Positions 6,645 to 14,305 of a DNA stretch of 21,165 bases are shown here, piece after piece. Every line of letters starts with the position of its first letter. Within the stretch, counting starts at the first letter, position 1. The position numbers and the translations under genes are program-made. The DNA comes from Deltaproteobacteria bacterium (lineage in GTDB: Bacteria; Desulfobacterota_B; Binatia; UBA9968). The notes beneath the pieces are model-generated. The model did no database searches, was not told where the DNA came from, and was given only the letters and a program-made list of their open reading frames with translations. The DNA is taken from NCBI GenBank assembly GCA_005879255.1, contig VBKY01000030.1:9500-30664 (forward strand). The letters are read 5' to 3'.

Positions 6645-8426
6645 GTGGCGAAACAAACGTCATCTGGAGCCTATAACCTTCCAATAAAATCCGCCGATAC
6701 CAGCGCGGCGCCGGGCGTTTTCCGTTTCCGCTCGCTTTTACGCTTCGATGCCGCCACCGGCGTGATGATCGGGGTCTCGTTAGTCACCGCTTATCTCGTC
6801 TTGCCGCCGCTTTATTCGGTCATTCAAACCAGTCTCTTCACCACCAAGCTCACCGGCGAGATCGACGAGTTTACTTTTCGCTACTACCAAGATCTCATCC
6901 GGGAACTGCAGGTTGTCGGACCATTTCTGAATACGATTTATTTTTCGGCCGGTAGCGCGCTATTTGCCACATTGCTCGGCGGTTCCATCGCGTGGGTTGT
7001 CACGCGGACGGATACGCCGTTGCGCGGCTTGGGTTACTTCACCGCCTTTGCGTCCTTTGGCACGCCGTTCATCTTGTACACCATTGGCTGGCTACTGTTG
7101 CTGGGTAAAGCGGGACCAGTGAACTTCTGGCTGAAAACAATTCTCGATCAACCGGGGCCGGTCATCAATATCTATTCGTTGTGGGGCATGATTTTCATCG
7201 AATCGCTGCTTTGGTCGCCATTCGTGTTTCTCATGTTGGCGGCGGCCTTTCGGTCCATGGACCCGTCGCTCGAAGAGGCGTCGGCAGTTTGCGGCGCGCG
7301 GGTTTGGCAAACCATGCGCCGGGTATCGCTGCGCTTGATGCTGCCGGCGTTTTTCTCCGTGGTGCTGCTGATTTTTATCCGCTCGTTTGAGTCCTTTGAG
7401 ATTCCCGCTCTGGTCGGGCTGCCGGGCGACATTCGCGTGCTGACGACGTCCATCTATCTCGACGCGCAAAAGCTCCCGCCGCGTTACGGCAGCGCCGGGG
7501 CATTCTCCGTGCTGCTCATGTTCGTAGTGGCCGGTACGCTTTATCTTTACTTCCGCGTCACGCGCGAAGGCGACCGCTTTCATACCATAACGGGTAAGGG
7601 GTATCGACCGGCGCTCATCCATCTAGGCCGCTGGCGCTACCTCGCCGGCGCTGGTTTGCTGGCTTATGCCTTGGTGCTGCTCGTCCTGCCTTTTCTGATC
7701 ATTCTCTGGGCTTCGCTGTTGCCTTTTTACATGCAACCTTCGATCGAAGCGTTGTCCAGGTTCACGGCGAAGAATTACGTTACCGCGATTCACTTCCCGA
7801 AGATCACCGATTCGATCAAGAACAGTATCCTGTTAGGACTCGGCAGCGCCAGCGCGGTAATGGCGCTGACGCTGCTCGCCTCTTGGTTGCTGGTGCGCAC
7901 CAAAATGCGCGGGCGCTGGTTGCTCGATCTATTGACGACCCTGCCGCTATTATTTCCAGGTATCGTCATGGGACTCGCGATACTGCGCTTTTACTTATTC
8001 GTGCCGATTCCGGTCTACGGAACGTTGTGGATTTTGCTCATCGCTTTTGTCACGCGTTACATTCCCTACGGCATCCGCTACACTCATTCGGGCTTGTTAC
8101 AGCTGCACAAGGAATTGGAAGAGGCCGCATATACCGCTGGGGCGACATGGTCGAACTGTATGCGACGCATCGTCTTGCCACTCGTGACGCCGTCGTTTCT
8201 CGGCGGCTGGGCGTTTATTTTTCTCCTATCGGCGAAGGAACTATCGATGTCGGTGTTGCTCGTCAGCCCGCAAACGCCGGTGGTCTCCGTGGCGATCTTC
8301 GAGCTGTGGGAAAATGCTCAAGTCGGCGAGCTCGCCGCCTTCGGCGTGATCTGGACGGTGATCTTGGTTTCCATCGCGGTCATCTATTATCTCTTCGCGC
8401 GTCGCTACGGCGTTCAACAGAGCTGA
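6645..8426 (+). CDS. ABC transporter permease, fused two-domain (FbpB/ThiP-like)
   Basis: A 593-residue inner-membrane protein with two BPD_transp_1 permease domains in one chain, as in ferric, thiamine and putative 2-aminoethylphosphonate importers. Each half carries an EAA loop, where the ATPase docks: EEASAVCGARVWQTMRRVSL (residues 210-229) and EEAAYTAGATWSNCMRRIVL (492-511), each with the conserved Gly. About 12 hydrophobic segments are visible, starting near residue 39. The start is GTG at 6645, 18 nt after the SBP stop, with no strong ribosome site. An ATG at 6640 is out of frame. The next gene is unrelated and no ATP-binding subunit follows, so the ATPase must be encoded elsewhere or shared. 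Confidence 0.9.
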   Translation: MAKQTSSGAYNLPIKSADTSAAPGVFRFRSLLRFDAATGVMIGVSLVTAYLVLPPLYSVIQTSLFTTKLTGEIDEFTFRYYQDLIRELQVVGPFLNTIYFSAGSALFATLLGGSIAWVVTRTDTPLRGLGYFTAFASFGTPFILYTIGWLLLLGKAGPVNFWLKTILDQPGPVINIYSLWGMIFIESLLWSPFVFLMLAAAFRSMDPSLEEASAVCGARVWQTMRRVSLRLMLPAFFSVVLLIFIRSFESFEIPALVGLPGDIRVLTTSIYLDAQKLPPRYGSAGAFSVLLMFVVAGTLYLYFRVTREGDRFHTITGKGYRPALIHLGRWRYLAGAGLLAYALVLLVLPFLIILWASLLPFYMQPSIEALSRFTAKNYVTAIHFPKITDSIKNSILLGLGSASAVMALTLLASWLLVRTKMRGRWLLDLLTTLPLLFPGIVMGLAILRFYLFVPIPVYGTLWILLIAFVTRYIPYGIRYTHSGLLQLHKELEEAAYTAGATWSNCMRRIVLPLVTPSFLGGWAFIFLLSAKELSMSVLLVSPQTPVVSVAIFELWENAQVGELAAFGVIWTVILVSIAVIYYLFARRYGVQQS

Positions 8427-8701
8427 CAAATACGATTTAAGGCAAGGCCGACTTTCCGCGCTGCACAACCAACCAATTCAACCGCTGCTTTCGAGTGTGT
8501 GCACTGAGCCGTTTAGGTTGTGGCAAAAGGCGTTGCTCGCTCCGTTAGAATGCTTGAAATCTGCTAGAGTATCGGGCAAACACAAGTTGCTGGTCAAATA
8601 AAACGGCGAGCTTCGCCGACGGAAACATCAACTGAACCGCAAACCACGAGAACCATCTGTCCTTAAGACCGGTTGATATCATTCGATCCAAAGGCTGGGC
8701 G
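8427..8701. other. Intergenic region after the permease
   Basis: 275 bp without a supported gene. It contains a compact hairpin, CGGCGA-GCT-TCGCCG (8604-8618). Read on the minus strand, this is followed by TTTTATTT and so looks like an intrinsic terminator facing left, but no minus-strand gene lies nearby to the right. I see no convincing sigma70 promoter for the following gene. Confidence 0.4.
8595..8618 (-). terminator. Terminator-like hairpin, minus-strand orientation
   Basis: The minus strand reads CGGCGA-AGC-TCGCCG followed at once by TTTTATTT: a 6-bp GC-rich stem, 3-nt loop and U-rich tail. The shape fits an intrinsic terminator. The context does not help, because flanking genes are on the plus strand; it could stop antisense transcription. 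Low confidence. Confidence 0.3.
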
Positions 8702-9859
8702 GTGTTTTGCCTCTTTGGATTTGTAGGGGCCCAGTTTGCGTTTGCTCAAACGTCCTCGTCCTCTGATCATTCGGCGGCACGGGACTTCATGGAATACTGG
8801 GCCGCTAGCCGTTTACTTGTGTTTGGTGGCAACCCGTACTCTCCGGAAGCGCTTTTCAGCCTACAACAACCGGCTGGGTGGGGCGGCGCCGCGCCCGTTA
8901 TCATGTGGAATCCGCCGTGGACTCTATTGTTCACACTGCCGTTCGGTTTATTCAGTTATACTACCGGTCAGTTTTGTTGGCTCTTGGCCCATGTTTCTTT
9001 GATTCTCGTCTCAGTGCAACAACTTTGGTCGATTTACGGAAATACAACAGCACCCTCCCGGCTGCCATGGCTGCTCGCGTTGACGTACGTGCCAGCGGTT
9101 TGTGTTCTAATCATTGGCCAAATTAGCCCCGTCATCCTGGCAGGTTTAACGGCGTTTCTTTACTTCGAGCGAAAGCAAAAGTCGTTTGCCATGGGCGCGT
9201 CTGCTGCGGTTCTATCAATCAAGCCTCATCTTCTATACTTGTTTTGGATTGTCTTCGTGCTCTGGATTTGGAAAAACCGGCAGTGGCGGGTAATTTCAGG
9301 GACGGTGCTGATTGGCTTGAGCGCGGCGCTCATTCCTCTTCTACTCGACCGGCAAATCTACTTTCAATATTTCGCGCTTTACACAATTCCCGATATACCG
9401 AGGCCCCTGGATTGGCTGACTCCGACCTTCCGAAGTGCGGTGAGAGTTTTTATTGGGCCAGGTCATGCGTGGCTGGAATTTGCGCCGTCCGTCGTCGCCA
9501 TTGCGTGGGTTCTCTATTATTGGCATCAGTACAAGCACGGGTGGCAGTGGTGTGAACAACTGCCGCTTATTGTTCTAGTTTCAGTGGTGAGCAGTTTCTT
9601 TGCCTGGACCTATGATCAGGTAGCCTTTTTCCCGGCAATCATTGAGGCGGCGATCTGGATACGTCAAAAACCACTTCCTTGGCATGCGTTCTGGGCCGCC
9701 CGGCTTTATATTGCGATCAATGCTTGCCATGCGGTTCTAAGGATTTGGATCGCCGACGAGCTTTGGTATTTTTGGTTAGCGCCGGCATTTTTTGCAAACT
9801 ACCTAATTTTCCGGTGGGAGATGAAAAAAATGGCTCCCTTTAAATCGATCGACGTTTGA
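8702..9859 (+). CDS. Polytopic membrane protein, GT87/DUF2029-like glycosyltransferase
   Basis: A 385-residue, strongly hydrophobic protein with about ten membrane segments. Near the N terminus is AARDFMEYWAASRLLVFGGN followed by PYSPEAL (residues 25-51). This matches the GT-C fold family 87 opening 'sDf.vYw.Aar.ll.GgnPY', with Asp28 in the first extracytoplasmic loop as the likely catalytic acid. Later WNPPWTLLFTLPFGLFSY and an IGQISPVIL segment also fit that family, whose characterised members move mannose or arabinose from polyprenyl-phosphate donors. The start is uncertain. GTG at 8702 has a weak AAAGG 7 nt upstream, but the frame is open back to 8636 and an N-terminal Arg/Lys-rich piece could belong to the protein. 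It stands alone and its acceptor is unknown. Confidence 0.7.
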   Translation: MFCLFGFVGAQFAFAQTSSSSDHSAARDFMEYWAASRLLVFGGNPYSPEALFSLQQPAGWGGAAPVIMWNPPWTLLFTLPFGLFSYTTGQFCWLLAHVSLILVSVQQLWSIYGNTTAPSRLPWLLALTYVPAVCVLIIGQISPVILAGLTAFLYFERKQKSFAMGASAAVLSIKPHLLYLFWIVFVLWIWKNRQWRVISGTVLIGLSAALIPLLLDRQIYFQYFALYTIPDIPRPLDWLTPTFRSAVRVFIGPGHAWLEFAPSVVAIAWVLYYWHQYKHGWQWCEQLPLIVLVSVVSSFFAWTYDQVAFFPAIIEAAIWIRQKPLPWHAFWAARLYIAINACHAVLRIWIADELWYFWLAPAFFANYLIFRWEMKKMAPFKSIDV

Positions 9860-9864
9860 GATTT

Positions 9865-9886
9865 GCTCCGCGCGAGTCGACGGAGC
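9865..9886 (+). terminator. Weak hairpin after the GT87-like gene
   Basis: GCTCCG (9865-9870) and CGGAGC (9881-9886) form a 6-bp GC stem around a 10-nt loop, 5 nt after the TGA. There is no T-run after it, so it is at best a weak or Rho-assisted end of transcription. Confidence 0.22.
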
Positions 9887-9980
9887 GAAGCCTTTGGATG
9901 GATTTCGAAATTTTCTGAATGACGGATTTAACTACTGTTTAGGAAAATCTGCTTTTAGGTCACCCAGTGTTTCGTATTTC

Positions 9981-10210
9981 CCGTTGCGCGCCGTGCTCGC
10001 CAGCCCGACGTTTCACCGCTGGCATCACACTTCGCTGAGGAGGGGCAGGATAAAAACTTCGCGGGCCTGTTGCCGCTGTGGGATATATCGTTCGGCACCT
10101 ACTATATGCCGGGAAAACAGCCGAAGGAGTTTGTTGTTCCGGATCCTGTCCCAGCTGATCTAATCGGCCAAATTATATGGCCGTTTCGACGTAGACACGC
10201 GTCTCTATGA
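9981..10210 (+). pseudogene. Relic of a sterol desaturase/fatty acid hydroxylase gene (C-terminal fragment, frameshifted)
   Basis: The frame starting at 9981 reads PLRAVLASPTFHRWHHTS. This includes the histidine box FHRWHH (from 10011) typical of the membrane di-iron sterol desaturase/fatty acid hydroxylase family. The next frame, from 10034, then reads AEEGQDKNFAGLLPLWDI, SFGTYYMPGKQPKEF and VVPDPVPADLIGQIIWPF to TGA at 10208. Joined, these match the usual C-terminal order of the family: WHHT, then KNFAGLLPLWD, then FGTYYMP. A single lost base near 10033 explains the shift (TCG-GCT to TCGCT). Upstream histidine boxes and the N-terminal half are missing. This is a decayed fragment, not a working gene. 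Confidence 0.75.
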
Positions 10211-10361
10211 GATCTACGTCACGACTATCTCAAGAGCGCTCTTTGTTCCATGCAATTTTGGGCGCGGGACAAATGCGCGCCGTTTGATTTCAGTTTTGAG
10301 CTTTTGCGCCATGGGCGCGCGCTTGCCCCCAAACCGCTGGTGGGCGAAAATACAGGCCGCT

Positions 10362-10757
10362 ATGAATTACTCGATGAATTTCATCGTCGCCGCCATCTTC
10401 GTAGGCTTGGCCATTCGCATCGTCATGCATTTCGTCGACAAGAATAGAATTAAGGACGAAATCGAGTCGAAGGGCGGGCGGGTTGTTTCAATTGCGTGGA
10501 ATCCTTTTGCGCGCGGTTGGTTCTTTGAAAAAAACGAGCGCCATTATGAAGTCACCTATGTCGATCGTTCAGGACAGACCGTATCGACGACGTGCAAAAC
10601 GAGCCTATTCACAGGAATCTACTGGGCTGAAGGGCCACAATTGGAGCAACCTCCGCCACGGATTATTTCGCGCCATCATTGTTCCGCATGCGGCTATGCG
10701 TTAAGTGCAGAGTGGCGAGCTTGTCCCAACTGCGGCAAGACAACGAATTTAGCGTGA
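10362..10757 (+). CDS. Small membrane protein with C-terminal zinc ribbon
   Basis: A 131-residue hypothetical protein. It has an N-terminal membrane segment (about residues 5-24, MNFIVAAIFVGLAIRIVMHF), then a soluble region containing RVVSIAWNPFARGWFFEKNE and YEVTYVDRSGQTVSTTCK. This looks like a small beta domain seen in uncharacterised membrane proteins. It ends with a zinc ribbon CSACGYALSAEWRACPNCGK (Cys107, 110, 121, 124). ATG at 10362 is chosen because the membrane segment follows directly. ATG at 10374 is an alternative, and an in-frame TTG at 10284 lies further upstream. No good ribosome site is visible. The stop overlaps the GTG of the next gene by 4 nt, so it is translationally coupled to the phosphatase-like lipoprotein. 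Function unknown. Confidence 0.65.
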   Translation: MNYSMNFIVAAIFVGLAIRIVMHFVDKNRIKDEIESKGGRVVSIAWNPFARGWFFEKNERHYEVTYVDRSGQTVSTTCKTSLFTGIYWAEGPQLEQPPPRIISRHHCSACGYALSAEWRACPNCGKTTNLA

Positions 10758-11380
10758 TCCGACTCGAGTCAACGATCGAACCAATTCGTCGGAATCTCGT
10801 CAAAGGATTCCGCCAGCCGCTTGGCCATTTGTTGCTCGCTCTTCTCCTCGCTGTGAGTTCGCTTGGCTGCGCCACCGGCCCGAGCCCGCGCGGCGGACCA
10901 AATCTCGCTTCGGCCCGCTTTGTGATACTTGTGCGACACGCGGAACGAGATTGGCACGGAGAAGATCCGCCGCTCACTGCGGCGGGGGAAGCCCGAGCCC
11001 AAGCGCTCGCCGCGACGCTTCGAGACGCAGGGGTGACGGCAATCATTACAACTCAATGGCGACGCACCCGAGATACTGCCAGGCCTCTGGCGAGTTTGCT
11101 GAGAATCACGCCGGAAGTGGTTCCACTCTACGAAGGAAAATCTCTCGAGAATATCCAGGAAGTCGCCGCCGCGGTGCGCCGACATAAAGATGAGACGGTA
11201 CTGGTTGTCGGCCACATCACGGTTACCGGCGTGATTGGTGCACTGGGCGGGCCGCGCTTACCCACTATCTGTGAGAATGTTTTCTCAGACCTGCTCTTTT
11301 TTGCCCCGGCCGCCGGCGAGGATGGCTTGGTGCGCTTGCGCTACGGCGCGGCCGAAGATATCTCGCGCGACTGTAAATAA
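10754..11380 (+). CDS. Histidine phosphatase (phosphoglycerate mutase-like) family lipoprotein
   Basis: A 208-residue protein of the histidine phosphatase superfamily. The RHG-type motif is VILVRHAER (catalytic His62), followed by LTAAGEARAQALA, the Arg-rich TQWRRTRDTA, and the second catalytic histidine in VLVVGHITV (His154). The N terminus has a charged stretch, a hydrophobic core (HLLLALLLAVSSLGC) and a lipobox ending at Cys39, so it is probably an outer-surface or periplasmic lipoprotein, unlike cytoplasmic SixA or Gpm. GTG at 10754 is chosen because it overlaps the previous TGA as GTGA. The reading frame extends upstream to 10679, but that part lies inside the zinc-ribbon gene. Substrate unknown; a phosphate ester in the periplasm is likely. 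Confidence 0.8.
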   Translation: MIRLESTIEPIRRNLVKGFRQPLGHLLLALLLAVSSLGCATGPSPRGGPNLASARFVILVRHAERDWHGEDPPLTAAGEARAQALAATLRDAGVTAIITTQWRRTRDTARPLASLLRITPEVVPLYEGKSLENIQEVAAAVRRHKDETVLVVGHITVTGVIGALGGPRLPTICENVFSDLLFFAPAAGEDGLVRLRYGAAEDISRDCK

Positions 11381-11401
11381 ATTTCGGCCTTGCTCCGTTC
11401 C

Positions 11402-12742
11402 TCAAGCCGTCGGCGCACTTTCAACATCGGATGACGGGCTCGTTCTCGATTGCCAGCGGAAGATGATCAACCCAAGGGCGATGCCGCCAATGCTGACGTA
11501 TCTCGTAGCCTCGTCGGATAATGCGATGCTGGCTAGACATAATGCGATGGGCGGGATGCTGATGGCAATGACTCCGGCAGTGCCAAACGGCACTCGAAAG
11601 GGACGGGGGAGCTCCGGAGCCCGTATTCGCAACCAGATCAGCGCGGCAAATTCCAAAATCAGGGCCGCCGCATAGAGGAACATGTCGACTTCGATCAGGT
11701 CCTGGAAAGAAAACGGGATCAACAGGGAGACGCCGATGCTGTTGAACAAAATCGCCGGCCACGGGGTGCCATAACGTGGATGCAATCGGCGCAGCGGTTG
11801 CGGCAACATATGACGCTCCGCCATGGCGAATGGCACCCGCGCGGACGTGCACAGAAGAGCATTGAGCAATCCCGCGGCGCTGACCACGCCAGCGATCGTG
11901 AGCCAAGATCCGAGCCACGGACCGCCGATCTGCGCGGCGACTTTGGGAAAATAACCTTCCTTCCACGCAGCCCAATTGGCATCGACGCCGACGCCGACCG
12001 CCACCGGGAACAAATAAACGGCCGATACCGACAATACGGTAATAATCATCGCGCGCGGATAGGTTCGGTTCGGATTGGCGACTTCCGCGGCGCAGCAACC
12101 CGCGTTATCCCAACCGGAGGTATTCCAGAGCAAGACGCTACAAAGCAGCGCCCAGTCGATCCCGTCCGTGCTCTTGAACCAGTTCGATACCTGTACTTGC
12201 GGTGCGCCGAAGGCAACCATGACTCCGAAGGGCGCGAGTACGATGAATAGAAAGACGATCGAGCTCAAGCCGACCAAGCGAATACCGCGCACGTTCAGCC
12301 AGGTAATAAGGCTGATCATAGCGGTACCGATCAGCCAGCGCTCCATGGGCGACATGTCGCCACGGAGGTAAGCGAGATAATCGACGAACATGACGGGATA
12401 GAGCGCGTTGTCGGCGAAACTACAGAGCCAGCTTAGCCAGCCTTCTTGAAAGCCCCAAAATCGCCCGAAGGCTTTTTCGACCCAAACCACATAGCCGCCG
12501 TCTTCGGGCATCGCGGTCGACAACTCGGCGGTCATCAGCGCGGTAGGAAAACTCCAGAGCCAGGGCAGAATTACGATTCCTAAAAGAACGACGAACGGCC
12601 CGCCGGCGCCGATCGCGTCTTCCAATCCGTAAGCACCACCGGCTACGCAAAAGAACGTCAGCGCGATCAGGCCAGGCAGATTGAGTCCGCGGCGTAAGGC
12701 CTGAGAAGGGGGTTGATACGCTCGCGCAGCGAATGTCGGCAT
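11402..12742 (-). CDS. APC-superfamily permease, PUT/LAT-like (amino acid or polyamine)
   Basis: A 446-residue inner-membrane transporter with about 12 hydrophobic segments. The first is LPGLIALTFFCVAGGAYGLE, with the unwound Gly-rich motif of TM1 in LeuT-fold transporters. It is followed by LSTAMPEDGGYVVWVEKAFG and FWGFQEGWLSWLCSFADNAL, then YPVMFVDYL, WNTSGWDNAGCCAAEVANPN and RTYPRAMIITV. These blocks are strikingly like plant and protist LAT/PUT polyamine-uptake transporters and their bacterial relatives, more than E. coli PotE or LysP. Substrate prediction is therefore polyamines or amino acids, not settled. The gene stands alone, convergent with the phosphatase gene (21 nt apart) and divergent from the BrkB gene. 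Confidence 0.85.
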   Translation of the reverse strand: MPTFAARAYQPPSQALRRGLNLPGLIALTFFCVAGGAYGLEDAIGAGGPFVVLLGIVILPWLWSFPTALMTAELSTAMPEDGGYVVWVEKAFGRFWGFQEGWLSWLCSFADNALYPVMFVDYLAYLRGDMSPMERWLIGTAMISLITWLNVRGIRLVGLSSIVFLFIVLAPFGVMVAFGAPQVQVSNWFKSTDGIDWALLCSVLLWNTSGWDNAGCCAAEVANPNRTYPRAMIITVLSVSAVYLFPVAVGVGVDANWAAWKEGYFPKVAAQIGGPWLGSWLTIAGVVSAAGLLNALLCTSARVPFAMAERHMLPQPLRRLHPRYGTPWPAILFNSIGVSLLIPFSFQDLIEVDMFLYAAALILEFAALIWLRIRAPELPRPFRVPFGTAGVIAISIPPIALCLASIALSDEATRYVSIGGIALGLIIFRWQSRTSPSSDVESAPTA

Positions 12743-12778
12743 GGGAAACGGTTGCGATACTTAGAATGCGAATGGCGC

Positions 12779-12808
12779 AGCATATCGATCCGTCGGTAGC
12801 CTTGTCAA
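12779..12808 (-). promoter_or_regulatory. Candidate sigma70 promoter of the APC permease gene
   Basis: On the minus strand, TTGACA (12808-12803) is a perfect -35. At 18 nt spacing is TATGCT (12784-12779), a four-of-six -10. The predicted transcript would have a leader of about 30 nt before ATG at 12742. Confidence 0.5.
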
Positions 12809-12843
12809 TTACGCGAGTCGCCTAGACTGGGGCGAGGATTGCT

Positions 12844-12872
12844 TTGTCGCTTGCGAGTAAAGCTGGTAGACT
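12844..12872 (+). promoter_or_regulatory. Candidate promoter of the BrkB-family gene
   Basis: TTGTCG (12844-12849), 17-nt spacer, TAGACT (12867-12872); each hexamer matches four of six consensus bases. It lies about 45 nt before ATG 12917. If real, it rules out the upstream TTG at 12839 as the translation start. Confidence 0.33.
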
Positions 12873-12916
12873 CCCCGCTAAATTCCCCCTATGTCCGAAA
12901 CAGCACCGAATCTGCC

Positions 12917-14284
12917 ATGAGCCCATCCACACAGCAGCCAAAGCGGTCATTTCAACAAATGAAGACCAGAGTCTTCGATCAATTTCTCGATAGCGAGCTT
13001 TCGGAACTGAAGCAGTTTAGGAGGTTGGTTCATTCCTCCGTCAAAATCGCGCTCATGGTCGGCCGCGATTTTTTTCAAAACCTCGTGAAACTCCAGGCGA
13101 TGGCTTTAGCATTCAAGACGCTGCTCTCTCTGGCACCACTCTTGGCAGTCGTTTTTTCACTGCTTAAAGCGTTTGGCGTGCACAATCGCATCGAACCGGC
13201 CCTGGCCGAAGCGCTCGCGCCGCTTGGTGAAAAGGGCGTAGAGATCACCGAGCATCTGATTGGCTTTGTCGACAAGATGAAGGCAGGAGCGCTCGGCACC
13301 GTCGGATTGGTCACGTTGTTCGTTACCGTCTTGTCGTTGATGGGAACGATCGAAGAGGCTTTCAATCATATCTGGCGCGTCAAGGCGCCAAGAAAACTGA
13401 CGCGTAAGTTCAGCGATTACCTAAGTGCCGTGCTCGTCGGCCCGGTGCTGGTTTTTGCTGCAGTCACGATTACGGCGACTCTACAAAACAATTCGATCGT
13501 TCAGGCGCTTCTTTCGCTGCAGGCGCTTGGCACAGTGATTTTGATATTACTGCGACTGGTCCCTTATCTGACTCTGTGGGGCGCTTTTACCTTTGTCTAC
13601 ATCTTTATACCGAACACGCGGGTCAAACTTCAGTCCGCGCTGGTCGGCGGCTTGGTGGCCGCGGTGCTTTGGCAAACCGTCGGTTGGGGCTTTGCCGTCT
13701 TCGTCGCTTCGTCGACGCGTTATTACGCAATTTATTCGAGTTTTGCGATTCTGTTGCTTTTTCTTCTCTGGCTCCACATCGGCTGGGTGATTGTATTACT
13801 GGGCGCGCAAGTGACGTACGCGCATCAGAATATTCATGTTTTCCAAGGCGATCGAGAGCTGCTGGCGCAGAGCCCGGCGGGCCGCGAGAAGCTCGCGCTG
13901 CATCTGATGCTGCTCATCGGGCGTAATTTTTACCATGGGCTCGACCCGATGAGCCTGTCCGAGTTGGCCGCTCATTTACGCTTGTCCGCAGGTATGGTCA
14001 AAGAATTTATGGAGATGTTTGCACAAGCCAAATTGGTCTTGCCGTTGGCCGATGAGGAGACGTTTGTGTTAGGCCGCGATCCTGAAACGATCGGCGTCAA
14101 GGAGATCCTGGATTGTGTGAGGAACTCGGGAAGAAAAGTAAAACTTCAAGGCGAGCGAAGCAGAGAGGAAAGCGAGATCAACGGGCTGCTTCTCGATCTC
14201 GATCAGTCCAGCACCAAGATCCTCGAAGGAAAAAATTTGCAGGGGCTTATTCTCCGCCTTAGTCCACCGAACGGGCGACGCTGA
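12917..14284 (+). CDS. YihY/virulence factor BrkB family membrane protein
   Basis: A 455-residue protein of the family once misnamed RNase BN. The membrane part holds about six hydrophobic segments. It includes the family signature LQAMALAFKTLLSLAPLLAV near the start, MGTIEEAFNHIWRVK in the middle, and the C-terminal core SSTRYYAIYSSFAILLLFLL followed by WLHIGWVIVLLGAQVTYAHQN. After it comes a soluble tail of about 130 residues, with AAHLRLSAGMVKEFMEMFAQ and KLVLPLADEETFVLGRDPE, which resembles a winged helix as in longer family members. ATG at 12917 is used because a likely promoter lies just upstream; ATG at 12959 is an alternative. No strong ribosome site. Function of the family is not established. 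Confidence 0.88.
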   Translation: MSPSTQQPKRSFQQMKTRVFDQFLDSELSELKQFRRLVHSSVKIALMVGRDFFQNLVKLQAMALAFKTLLSLAPLLAVVFSLLKAFGVHNRIEPALAEALAPLGEKGVEITEHLIGFVDKMKAGALGTVGLVTLFVTVLSLMGTIEEAFNHIWRVKAPRKLTRKFSDYLSAVLVGPVLVFAAVTITATLQNNSIVQALLSLQALGTVILILLRLVPYLTLWGAFTFVYIFIPNTRVKLQSALVGGLVAAVLWQTVGWGFAVFVASSTRYYAIYSSFAILLLFLLWLHIGWVIVLLGAQVTYAHQNIHVFQGDRELLAQSPAGREKLALHLMLLIGRNFYHGLDPMSLSELAAHLRLSAGMVKEFMEMFAQAKLVLPLADEETFVLGRDPETIGVKEILDCVRNSGRKVKLQGERSREESEINGLLLDLDQSSTKILEGKNLQGLILRLSPPNGRR

Positions 14285-14288
14285 AGTT

Positions 14289-14305
14289 CGCTGACGGCCT
14301 CAGCG
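14289..14305. terminator. Short inverted repeat between convergent genes
   Basis: CGCTGA (14289-14294) and TCAGCG (14300-14305) around a 5-nt loop, in the 15-nt gap and the very end of the AsmA gene. It could act on both strands between convergent genes, but there is no T-run. Weak. Confidence 0.22.

Noticed and set aside
7092..7622. 176-residue minus-strand open frame across the permease
   Set aside because: Antisense shadow of the permease gene; composition is dominated by Arg, Glu, Gln and His with no family features.
10250..10447. 65-residue open frame before the zinc-ribbon gene
   Set aside because: Overlaps the zinc-ribbon gene in a different frame and has shadow-type Arg/His-rich composition.
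10679..10753. Longer phosphatase from 10679
   Set aside because: It runs within the zinc-ribbon coding region. The GTGA overlap at 10754 gives a sensible signal peptide.
12839..12916. TTG start at 12839 for the BrkB-family protein
   Set aside because: A candidate promoter lies at 12844-12872, downstream of it, and the extra residues have no family likeness.
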